Shown: piece by piece, positions 1-5,784 of the stretch
How positions within the stretch are numbered: the stretch's first letter is position 1
Layout of the letters: every line of letters begins with the position of its first letter
Assembly (NCBI GenBank): GCA_964385645.1
Contig: CAYLPT010000074.1
Coordinates: 1-7,774, forward strand
DNA length: 7,774 bases
DNA from: CAYLPT01 sp964385645
Lineage (GTDB): Bacteria; Armatimonadota; Hebobacteria; Hebobacterales; Hebobacteraceae
Direction of reading: 5' to 3'
Made by a program: the position numbers and the translations under genes
The notes under the pieces: generated by a model
The model's input: the letters and a program-made list of their open reading frames with translations, nothing else
The model's database searches: none
What the model was told of the DNA's origin: nothing

Positions 1-116
1 CCTGTGGATCGGGGTGGACCGCGCGCAGGTGCAGACATCCGCGCCCTGCGCCACCAGGCCCCATCGGGCAGGGCGCGGATGTCTGCACCTGCGCGCGGTC
101 CACCCCGATCCACAGG
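1..116. repeat. Perfect 49-bp inverted repeat with 18-base loop
   Basis: Bases 1-49 are the exact reverse complement of bases 68-116; bases 50-67 form the loop. The left arm begins at the first base of the window, so the repeat may continue to the left. No T-run follows the right arm, and the stem is far longer than an intrinsic terminator. It may be a foldback or MITE-like mobile element, or an assembly or amplification foldback at a contig end. It does not share the sequence of the REP elements further right. The symmetry is certain; the meaning is not. Confidence 0.9.
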
Positions 117-150
117 GGATGGCGTGTGGGGCGCGAACCGCACAGGCCAG

Positions 151-176
151 AGGGCAGGCAGGGCGCCTGCCCTACC
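151..176 (-). repeat. Solo REP hairpin (right-half type)
   Basis: This 26-base hairpin matches the right half of the 53-bp elements found later, at 22 of 26 positions compared with the 2473-2498 type ending in CCTACC. The stem is GGGCAGGC with GCCTGCCC around a five-base loop. Read on the minus strand it has the GTAG foot directly 5' of the stem. Two of the four differences form a compensatory A-T to G-C exchange in the stem. It lies upstream of the restriction gene with no left-half partner. Confidence 0.75.
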
Positions 177-244
177 GGGAGGCGGCGCGCGTGGGAACGC
201 CGGCCCGATAGGAGCGACACGGACCCCCGCCGAAAGCTAACCCC

Positions 245-250
245 AGGGGG
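245..250 (+). promoter_or_regulatory. Ribosome binding site of the restriction-modification gene
   Basis: The purine run AGGGGG lies 8 bases before the ATG at 259 and supports that start. An ATG at 251 is out of frame. No convincing -35/-10 promoter is visible between 117 and 244. Confidence 0.55.
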
Positions 251-258
251 ATGCGCCC

Positions 259-3200
259 ATGCCTCCGGCGCCCATCAGCCAATACCTCGCCGCCCTCCGC
301 CAGACGCTCAAGGGCGGGGACGCCACTGAGCGCTCCTACTACCCCGCGCTGAAGGCGCTGCTGGAGTGCTTCAACTCCGCCGTGGAGGCCGTCTCCGAGC
401 CCCGCCGGCGCGCCTGCGGCGCCCCCGACTTCCACGTCAGGAAGGGCGGCCTGCCCATCGGCCACCTGGAGGCCAAGGACCTCGGCGCCAGCCTCGACGA
501 CGCCGAGCGCTCCGAGCAGATAGCCCACCGCTACCGCCCCGCGCTCCCCAACCTCATCCTCACCAACTTCCTCGAGTTCCGCTGGTACGTCCGGGGCGAG
601 CACCGCCGCACCGTCCGCCTGGGCGAGGTCTCCGGCAGCACGATCACCACCAGTCGCGCCGGCCGCGCCGAGCTCGCCGACCTCCTCGCCGCCTTCCTCT
701 CCGCCGAACCCCAGGGCGCCGACAACGCCCGCGACCTCGCGACTCGCCTGGCCCGCCTCGCCCACGAGATCAGGAACGTGATCGTCGAGGGCTTCGCCCG
801 CGAGCACATATCCGCGGACACTGCCGACCTCCGCGACGCGGTCCGCAAGGAACTGGTGCCCGACCTCGACGAGGCGCACTTCGCCGACCTGTTCGCGCAG
901 ACCCTCGCCTACGGCTTCTTCGCCGCCTGGGTGCACCACCCCGAGGGCGCCCCCTTCGAGCGCTCCCGCGCCGCCGCCGACATCCCCAAGACCAGCCCCT
1001 TCCTGCGCCGCATCTTCGACATCATCACCGGCCCCCAGCTCGACGAGGAGCCCTTCGCCGGATATGTGGACGACCTGGTCCAGCTCCTGCGCGCCACCGA
1101 CAAGGCCGCCATCCTCGAGGACTTCCTGCGCGCCACCGGCCGCGAGGACCCCGTCGTCCACTTCTACGAGACTTTCCTCCAGGCCTATGACCCCAGGACC
1201 CGGGAGCTCCGCGGCGTCTACTACACCCCCGAGCCTGTCGTCTCTTACATGGTCCGCTCGGTGGACCACCTGCTGAAAACCCGCTTCGGCCTGCCCAACG
1301 GGCTGGCCGACACCGCGCAGGTCGAGTATGAGGCGGAGGGCGAGGACGGCGAGAAGGTCGCCGCCACCGGCCCCCGCGTCCTCATCCTGGACCCCGCCTG
1401 TGGCACCGGCACCTTCCTCTACGAGATCGTCAGCCACATCCGCGACCGCTTCATTCGCAAGCGCCAGGCGGGCGCCTGGTCGAGCTATGTCCGGGAGCAC
1501 CTCCTGCCCCGGCTCTTCGGCTTTGAGCTGCTCATGGCCCCCTATGCCATGGCCCACCTCAAGCTCGGCATGCAGCTCGCCGGCCACGACCTTGCCCCCG
1601 GTGGGACAGGCGCCCTGCCTGTCCATGGGGCAGACAGGGTGTCTGCCCCACCAAGGGATAGCCCCCCGCTCCTCCACTCCCAGTTTGCCTACGACTTCGC
1701 CTCCGAGGAGCGGCTGGGCGTCTTTCTCACCAACACCCTCGAGGAGGCCGTCCGCCGCGCCGACGAGCTCTTCGGCATCTACCGCGTCATCACCCAGGAG
1801 GCCAACGCCGCCGCCGAGATCAAGGCCGAGCGGCCCATCATGGTGGTGATCGGCAATCCCCCCTACTCCGGCCACTCCGCCAACCGCAGTTGGGAGCGCA
1901 AGGGCGGCAAGCGCGTCCGCACCTTCATCGGCAAGCTGCTCCAAGACTACTACCAGGTGGACGGCAAGCCCCTCGGCGAGCGCAACCCCAAGTGGCTTCA
2001 GGACGACTACGTCAAGTTCATCCGCTTCGGCCAGTGGCGCATCGAGGAGACGGCCGAGCGGACCGAGGGCGGCGGCATCCTCGCCCTCATCACCAACCAC
2101 AGCTACCTGGACAACCCTACCTTCCGCGGCATGCGCCAGCAGCTCATGGAGGCCTTCTCGGAGATCTACCTGCTCGACCTGCACGGCAATGCCCGCAAGA
2201 AAGAGGTCTGCCCCGACGGCTCGAAGGACGAGAACGTCTTCGACATCCAGCAGGGCGTCGCCATCGCCATCTTCGTCCTCGCCCCCGGCACGGGTAGGAC
2301 AGGCACTCTGCCTGTCCAAGACGGCGCCCCGCCAGGCATCGGCGAGAACCTGACCATCACGCGCCGGCATCTTCCACATTGGCAGCTCGGTGGCTCCACC
2401 TACTTCATCACCTTCCGCCTGAAGGGCGCAGTCCGACCCGGTACCGGTGGGACAGGCGCCCTGCCTGTCCAAGGGGCAGACAGGGTGTCTGCCCTGCCGG
2501 GAGGCGCCACCCCGCCTCCTCAAGAGCCCGGAAGAACAGGCGCCCTGCCTGTCCCGGGGGCAGACAGGGCGTCTGCCCTGCCTCTGCGTCAGGAGGAGCG
2601 GGCGATCGTCAGACGCGAGATACTCTACTGGCACGGCAAGCGCTGGAACGTCCACGCCCTCACCGTCATGCCCGACCACGTTCATGTGCTGGCGACTCCC
2701 CTGGAGCAATCGCCCGGCCAATGGCACCCCCTGTCACCCATCCTCCAGAGCGTCAAGTACGGGTCGGCGCTCAAGATCAACCGCCTCCGCGGCCGCCGCG
2801 GCAGCCTGTGGCAGGCGGAGAGCTTCGACCGCATCGTCCGCGACCAGAACGAGTTCGACGAGAAGGCCAACTACATCCTCGGCAATGCGAGCCGAGCTGG
2901 TCTCACGCCAGATGGGTGGGAGTACGACGGCTTCTGGTGTGAGGCGATGGACGAAGGCCGCCTGACCCACCCCGGTAGGACAGGCACCCTGCCTGTCCAA
3001 GGGGCAGACCGGGCGTCTGCCCCACCGCAGCCCGGCCCCCGGAGGGCCCGCGTCTTTCACGCCGACCTGTGGGGCCTACGCCGGGCGAAGGAAGCCTTCC
3101 TCGCCGAGCGCTCCTGCGAGGGCGTCGAGTGGCAGGAGATCCACCCCCAGTCGCCGAGCTACCTGTTCGTGCCGCAGCAGGAAGAGCTGCGGGAGGAGTA

Positions 3201-4587
3201 TGGTGACGGCTGGCAGGCACCGGACATCATGCCAGTCAACTCGGTGGGGATCGTGACGGCGCGGGATCGCCTGGCCGTCGCGTTCAGCCGTGAGGAGCTC
3301 GACGCGCGCGTCGATAGGTTCCTCGACCCAGCCATCGGCAACGAAGAGGTCCGTCAGGCCTTCCTCGGCGCCCGCGACAAACTCGATGTCGGGAGCGCGC
3401 GACAGGCCCTGCGGGGGGCCGACCTCTCAGCCTGCACGCACGCCTGCCTCTTCCGCCCCTTCGACACGCGCTTTGTGCTCTACCATGACGCCATTATCGA
3501 GCGTGCTCGTCGTCAGGTCATGCGCCACATGCTGGCCGGGCGGAACGTCGGGATCGTGCTGCCCCGACGCGTTGAGACCACAGGGCCCTGGCAGCACTGC
3601 TTTGGAGTGGAGATGATCGTGGATCACGTAGCGGTGTCCTCGAAGACCATTGACAGCCTCTTCCCCCTATACCTCTACCCCGAGGAGGGCGAGTCGGCGG
3701 TGTCGCGGGACCAGAAGATCAACGAGGCCCAGGAGAGCCTCTCGAGGGCCGGCGGCGACGCGGCCGCGCAGGCCCGCCTCGCCGGGACCATCCGCCGCAT
3801 CTTCCCCGAGCCCGAGTACCCCCGCTGGCCCAACCTCAACCCCCTCCTCCTCGCCGACCTCGAGGCGCGCCTGGGCCTGCGCTTCAGCTTCCCCGCCGCC
3901 CACACCGGTAGGACAGGCACCCTGCCTGTCCAAGCCGGCACCCTGCCTGTCCAAGCCGGCACCCTGCCTGTCCAAGCCGGCACCCTGCCTGTCCAAGCCG
4001 GCACCCTGCCTGTCCAAGCCGGCACCCTGCCTGTCCAAGCAGACACCCTGCCTGTCCCTGAGGCAGATGGGGCATCTGCCCCACCAGAGGCGTTCGGCCC
4101 CGAGGACGTGTTCCACTACATCTACGCGGTCCTGCACTCCCCCACCTACCGGGCCCGCTACGCCGAGTTCCTCAAGCGCGACTTCCCCCGGATCCCGTTC
4201 ACCTGCGACCCCGCGCTCTTCCGCACCCTGGCCGGGATCGGCCGCCGGCTTGTCGCCCTGCACCTGCTCGAGGCCGACGAGCTCGCCGGCGTCGCCTCCG
4301 CCCTCATCGGCGAGGGCGACAACACTGTGCAGAAGGTCCGCTACGAGGCCGACCAGCGCCGCGTCTGCATCAACCGCACCCAGCACTTCGCCGACGTCCC
4401 GCCCGAGGTCTGGGAGTTCCGCGTCGGCGGCTACCAGGTCTGCGACAAGTGGCTCAAGGACCGCAAGGGCCGCCGGCTCTCTTACGACGATCAGGTCCAC
4501 TACACCCGGGTCACCGTCGCCCTCCACCACACTCTCCGCCTAATGGAGGAGGTGGACGCCGCCATCCCCCGCTGGCCGATCGGGTAG
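259..4587 (+). CDS. Type ISP-like single-chain restriction enzyme / N6-adenine DNA methyltransferase with embedded RAYT transposase and repeat peptides
   Basis: This is probably a fused nuclease and DNA adenine methyltransferase that cuts foreign DNA and protects its own. An N-terminal PD-(D/E)XK-like site is visible (Asp57 in APDF, Glu71-Ala-Lys73 in HLEAKD). The methyltransferase shows the GVYYTPEPVV motif (319-328), the SAM-binding DPACGTGTF (378-386) and catalytic NPPY (533-536). HADLWG (934-939) and the C-terminal block about 1283-1440, with VFHYIYAVLHSP and VGGYQVCDKWLKDRKGR, are typical of Type ISP C-terminal regions. No helicase motifs are seen between nuclease and methyltransferase, unlike LlaBIII-type enzymes, so the architecture is closer to type IIG. 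About 250 residues (677-929) are foreign: a RAYT domain between repeats. Further repeat peptides lie at 448-465 and 1217-1276. Without them the protein would be about 1,100 residues. The frame is intact throughout. Family assignment is firm; activity is unproven. Confidence 0.88.
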   Translation: MPPAPISQYLAALRQTLKGGDATERSYYPALKALLECFNSAVEAVSEPRRRACGAPDFHVRKGGLPIGHLEAKDLGASLDDAERSEQIAHRYRPALPNLILTNFLEFRWYVRGEHRRTVRLGEVSGSTITTSRAGRAELADLLAAFLSAEPQGADNARDLATRLARLAHEIRNVIVEGFAREHISADTADLRDAVRKELVPDLDEAHFADLFAQTLAYGFFAAWVHHPEGAPFERSRAAADIPKTSPFLRRIFDIITGPQLDEEPFAGYVDDLVQLLRATDKAAILEDFLRATGREDPVVHFYETFLQAYDPRTRELRGVYYTPEPVVSYMVRSVDHLLKTRFGLPNGLADTAQVEYEAEGEDGEKVAATGPRVLILDPACGTGTFLYEIVSHIRDRFIRKRQAGAWSSYVREHLLPRLFGFELLMAPYAMAHLKLGMQLAGHDLAPGGTGALPVHGADRVSAPPRDSPPLLHSQFAYDFASEERLGVFLTNTLEEAVRRADELFGIYRVITQEANAAAEIKAERPIMVVIGNPPYSGHSANRSWERKGGKRVRTFIGKLLQDYYQVDGKPLGERNPKWLQDDYVKFIRFGQWRIEETAERTEGGGILALITNHSYLDNPTFRGMRQQLMEAFSEIYLLDLHGNARKKEVCPDGSKDENVFDIQQGVAIAIFVLAPGTGRTGTLPVQDGAPPGIGENLTITRRHLPHWQLGGSTYFITFRLKGAVRPGTGGTGALPVQGADRVSALPGGATPPPQEPGRTGALPVPGADRASALPLRQEERAIVRREILYWHGKRWNVHALTVMPDHVHVLATPLEQSPGQWHPLSPILQSVKYGSALKINRLRGRRGSLWQAESFDRIVRDQNEFDEKANYILGNASRAGLTPDGWEYDGFWCEAMDEGRLTHPGRTGTLPVQGADRASAPPQPGPRRARVFHADLWGLRRAKEAFLAERSCEGVEWQEIHPQSPSYLFVPQQEELREEYGDGWQAPDIMPVNSVGIVTARDRLAVAFSREELDARVDRFLDPAIGNEEVRQAFLGARDKLDVGSARQALRGADLSACTHACLFRPFDTRFVLYHDAIIERARRQVMRHMLAGRNVGIVLPRRVETTGPWQHCFGVEMIVDHVAVSSKTIDSLFPLYLYPEEGESAVSRDQKINEAQESLSRAGGDAAAQARLAGTIRRIFPEPEYPRWPNLNPLLLADLEARLGLRFSFPAAHTGRTGTLPVQAGTLPVQAGTLPVQAGTLPVQAGTLPVQAGTLPVQADTLPVPEADGASAPPEAFGPEDVFHYIYAVLHSPTYRARYAEFLKRDFPRIPFTCDPALFRTLAGIGRRLVALHLLEADELAGVASALIGEGDNTVQKVRYEADQRRVCINRTQHFADVPPEVWEFRVGGYQVCDKWLKDRKGRRLSYDDQVHYTRVTVALHHTLRLMEEVDAAIPRWPIG
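1600..1652 (+). repeat. 53-bp REP pair (BIME), in-frame copy 1
   Basis: Two hairpins lie side by side: GGACAGGC/GCCTGTCC (1604-1624) and GGGGCAGACA/TGTCTGCCCC (1627-1649). The outer ends GGTGGG and CCCACC are also complementary. It sits in the methyltransferase between motif I and the NPPY motif. It is translated as a Gly-Gly-Thr-Gly-Ala-Leu-Pro-Val peptide, in a place where relatives would be expected to have a short loop. The first foot is GTGG rather than GTAG. Confidence 0.9.
2293..2337 (+). repeat. REP element, in-frame copy 2, right half degenerate
   Basis: The left half (2293-2317) is intact, with a GTAG foot and GGACAGGC/GCCTGTCC stem. The expected right half is replaced by an unrelated GC-rich stretch (2318-2337). 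This marks the left edge of the RAYT insertion. Translation is in the same frame as the other copies. Confidence 0.8.
2446..2498 (+). repeat. 53-bp REP pair (BIME), in-frame copy 3, inside the RAYT domain
   Basis: Left half 2446-2470 (GTGG foot), linker AA, right half 2473-2498 ending in CCTGCC. It follows the RAYT block FITFRLKGAV, in the loop before the central helices. The same repeat occurs 42 bases after the equivalent RAYT codons in the intergenic relic at 4612. Confidence 0.9.
2530..2582 (+). repeat. 53-bp REP pair (BIME), in-frame copy 4, inside the RAYT domain
   Basis: Left half 2530-2554 has lost the usual foot (GGAAGAACAGG start), so its stem is shortened at the base. The right half 2557-2582 keeps GCAGAC with GTCTGC. 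It is the second repeat in the RAYT linker, 31 bases after copy 3. Confidence 0.85.
2974..3026 (+). repeat. 53-bp REP pair (BIME), in-frame copy 5, right edge of the RAYT insertion
   Basis: Left half 2974-2998 with GTAG foot, linker AA, right half 3001-3026 ending CCCACC. It follows the RAYT C-terminal block (GWEYDGFWCEAMDEGRLTHP) and is followed within about 6 codons by the restriction-enzyme block ARVFHADLWG. Confidence 0.9.
3907..4085 (+). repeat. Expanded REP element, in-frame copy 6 (53 + 6 x 21 bp)
   Basis: The left half (3907-3931, GTAG foot) and right half (4060-4085, GGCAGATG/CATCTGCC stem) are present as in the 53-bp copies. They are separated by 128 bases instead of 2. The extra 126 bases are exactly six 21-bp units. 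The site lies between the specificity region and the Type ISP C-terminal block, just before GPEDVFHYIYAVL. The frame is unaffected because each unit is seven codons. Confidence 0.9.
3916..4062 (+). repeat. Tandem array of a 21-bp unit (seven residues, AGTLPVQ)
   Basis: The unit is GGCACCCTGCCTGTCC plus a five-base linker, usually AAGCC. Units start at 3916, 3937, 3958, 3979, 4000 and 4021; the first five are identical, the sixth differs at its last base, and a diverged seventh starts at 4042. Near identity suggests recent expansion by slippage or unequal recombination. Each unit holds a mini-stem GGC/GCC and copies the 3' part of the REP left half without the GTAG foot. There are no unique spacers, so this is not a CRISPR array. 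Confidence 0.95.
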
Positions 4588-4611
4588 GTGGTCCATGCCC
4601 ACCCTGAGCCC

Positions 4612-4653
4612 TTCATCGCCTTCTGCCTGAAAGGCGCCCTCCGGGGCCGTACT
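4612..4653 (+). pseudogene. Remnant of a RAYT transposase N-terminus
   Basis: The codons read FIAFCLKGALRG, against FITFRLKGAVRP in the embedded RAYT. Nucleotides 4612-4641 match 2404-2433 at 25 of 30 positions, and 32 of 42 match over the full stretch. In both places a REP pair begins exactly 42 bases after the first TTC codon. This shared spacing suggests the relic and the intact domain descend from one RAYT-plus-repeat unit. The rest of the transposase, including the HUH motif and tyrosine, is absent here. Confidence 0.6.
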
Positions 4654-4706
4654 GGTAGGACAGGCACCCTGCCTGTCCCTGGAGCAGATGGGGCATCTGC
4701 CCTACC
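4654..4706 (+). repeat. 53-bp REP pair (BIME), intergenic copy
   Basis: Left half 4654-4678 with GTAG foot and GGACAGGC/GCCTGTCC stem; right half 4681-4706 with GCAGATG/CATCTGC stem and ending CCTACC, so a GTAG foot on the other strand. The outer six bases GGTAGG and CCTACC are perfectly complementary. A truncated left half (4714-4730) follows. Confidence 0.9.
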
Positions 4707-4750
4707 AGGTACCAGGCACCCTGCCTGTCCAGGGACCGCCCGACCGCGGA

Positions 4751-4777
4751 GGGGGCAGATAGGGTGTCTGCCCTACC
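4751..4777 (-). repeat. Solo REP hairpin, right-half type
   Basis: GGGGGCAGATA then GGG then TGTCTGCCC, ending CTACC. One stem position is a T-G wobble. The preceding left half is truncated and separated from it by 20 bases. Confidence 0.75.
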
Positions 4778-4800
4778 GGGGGGTACCCCTGCCTGAGCCT

Positions 4801-4874
4801 GGTAGGACAGGCACCCTGCCTGTCCGAGCCGGCACCCTGCCTGTCCCTGGGGCAGATGGGGCATCTGCCCTACC
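4801..4874 (+). repeat. REP pair with one extra 21-bp unit, intergenic copy (74 bp)
   Basis: Left half 4801-4825 with GTAG foot, one extra 21-bp unit (4826-4846), and right half 4849-4874. Its length is 53 + 21. A truncated left half, 4882-4898, follows, repeating the arrangement after the 4654 copy. Expansion outside any gene shows that the 21-bp growth does not depend on coding. Confidence 0.88.
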
Positions 4875-4972
4875 AGGTACCAGGCACCCTGCCTGTCCAA
4901 GAGCTCCCCGCAGGTCGCCGGCCGCCCCGCGTCGAACTCCCCCCACACATTGATAGCCCTGAGCTTCTGACC

Positions 4973-4978
4973 GGAGGT
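4973..4978 (+). promoter_or_regulatory. Ribosome binding site of the ADH synthase gene
   Basis: A full GGAGGT lies 5 bases before the ATG at 4984, which fixes the start. Confidence 0.8.
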
Positions 4979-4983
4979 CTGCC

Positions 4984-5784
4984 ATGATCGGCAAGCAGAT
5001 CCGCATGGAGCGCATCGTCAACCGCAACACCGGGCGCACCGTGATCGTCCCTATGGACCACGGAGTCACCGCCGGGCCCATCCCCGGTCTGGAGGACATG
5101 CGCGAGACCGTCACCCGCGTCGTCAACGGCGGCGCCAACGCCATCCTCATGCACAAGGGCATGGTCCAGGCCGGCCACCGCGGCGGCGGCCGCGACGTGG
5201 GCCTGATCGTTCACCTCTCCGCCGGCACCAGCCTCAGCCCTGATCCCAACGCCAAGGTCCCTGTGTGCACGGTCGAGGAGGCCATCAAGCTGGGCGCGGA
5301 CGCGGTGTCCATCCACGTCAACGTCGGCGCCCCCACCGACGCCGCCATGCTTGCCCACTTCGGCGCCGTGTCCGAGCGCTGCCTCCACTGGGGCATGCCC
5401 CTGCTCGCCATGGTCTACACCCGCGGGCCCAAGATCGAGAGCGAGTACGACGTCAAGCACGTCAAGCACGCCGCCCGCCTCGGCGCGGAGCTCGGGGCCG
5501 ACCTGGTCAAGGTCAACTACTCCGGCTCCCCGGAGAGCTTCCGCGAGGTGGTCGGCGGCTGCCCGGTTCCCGTCGTCATCGCCGGCGGAGAGAAGGTAGA
5601 GACCGACGAGGAACTCCTCCGCATGGTCGCCGGCGCCCTCCAGGCCGGCGCCGCCGGCGCCTCCATCGGCCGCAACGCCTTCCAGCACGCCGACCCGGAG
5701 GGCGTGGTGAGGGCGATCAGCATGATGGTCCACGAGGGCGCCTCCGCCGAGGAGAGCAAGCGCTTCTTGGAGTCCCGACGGTGA
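4984..5784 (+). CDS. aroA': 2-amino-3,7-dideoxy-D-threo-hept-6-ulosonate (ADH) synthase, archaeal-type shikimate pathway step 1
   Basis: The enzyme joins L-aspartate semialdehyde to a 6-deoxy-5-ketofructose 1-phosphate-derived fragment to give ADH, replacing the usual DAHP route into aromatic amino acids. It is a cytosolic TIM-barrel protein of the DhnA/class I aldolase family. At 266 residues it is close to M. jannaschii MJ0400 and very similar throughout. Catalytic residues are visible: Asp25 in VIVPMDHGV, Tyr145 in AMVYTRG, and the Schiff-base Lys176 in ADLVKVNYSG. Phosphate-binding glycines lie in IAGGEK (199-204) and ASIGRN (226-231). The following gene is the next step of the same pathway and its GTG start overlaps this stop by four bases, which distinguishes this protein from a plain fructose-bisphosphate aldolase. 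Confidence 0.92.
   Translation: MIGKQIRMERIVNRNTGRTVIVPMDHGVTAGPIPGLEDMRETVTRVVNGGANAILMHKGMVQAGHRGGGRDVGLIVHLSAGTSLSPDPNAKVPVCTVEEAIKLGADAVSIHVNVGAPTDAAMLAHFGAVSERCLHWGMPLLAMVYTRGPKIESEYDVKHVKHAARLGAELGADLVKVNYSGSPESFREVVGGCPVPVVIAGGEKVETDEELLRMVAGALQAGAAGASIGRNAFQHADPEGVVRAISMMVHEGASAEESKRFLESRR

Larger units (their letters stand above)
2293..3026 (+). mobile_element. RAYT transposase insertion bracketed by REP elements (REPtron-like), in frame inside the restriction gene
   Basis: The segment lies between the ...QQGVAIAIFVLAP and ARVFHADLWG blocks of the restriction enzyme, which in relatives would be separated by only a few residues. It carries a RAYT/Y1-type HUH transposase domain (about residues 698-898): RRHLPHWQLGGSTYFITFRL, the HUH motif in MPDHVHVL (His807, His809), GSLWQAESFDRIVRD, and NYILGNASRAGL with Tyr872 aligning with the catalytic tyrosine of E. 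coli TnpA-REP. A repeat stands at each edge (2293 and 2974), and two more split the domain at 2446 and 2530, in its variable linker. RAYTs nick and join single-stranded DNA at REP hairpins. No ATG, GTG or TTG starts the domain in this frame near 2350, so it seems to be made only as part of the fusion. The domain is clear; mobility is inferred. Confidence 0.85.
4588..4983. other. Intergenic REP/BIME array with a RAYT relic
   Basis: This 396-base stretch between the restriction gene and the shikimate operon holds no credible gene. It contains a short relic of a RAYT coding sequence (4612-4653), two full REP pairs (4654-4706 and 4801-4874), and partial halves at 4714-4730, 4751-4777 and 4882-4898. 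A 48-bp block is repeated exactly at 4684-4731 and 4852-4899, 168 bases apart. The open frame from 4588 to 4953 is a by-product of stop-poor repeats. From 4900 to 4972 I see no clear promoter or terminator. The hairpins could act as transcript ends or mRNA stabilisers between the two units, which is inference. Confidence 0.8.

Noticed and set aside
1..116. Intrinsic terminator of an upstream gene
   Set aside because: The stem is 49 bp with an 18-base loop and no following T-run, unlike factor-independent terminators.
172..2727. Minus-strand open frame of 851 codons opposite the restriction gene
   Set aside because: It is antisense to a gene with clear conserved motifs. Its product is a Gly/Ala/Val/Glu-rich composition typical of the complement of GC-rich codons, and it crosses the repeats, which are stop-poor on both strands.
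3916..4062. CRISPR array
   Set aside because: The 21-bp units are directly adjacent, with no unique spacers, and there are no cas genes.
3667..4530. Minus-strand open frame of 287 codons with a repetitive LDRQGAG peptide
   Set aside because: It is the complement of the 21-bp tandem array and Type ISP C-terminal coding region, with no recognisable domain of its own.
4588..4953. Plus-strand open frame of 121 codons after the restriction gene
   Set aside because: It consists of the RAYT relic and stop-poor repeats, starts directly after the preceding stop with no ribosome binding site, and has no other conserved content.
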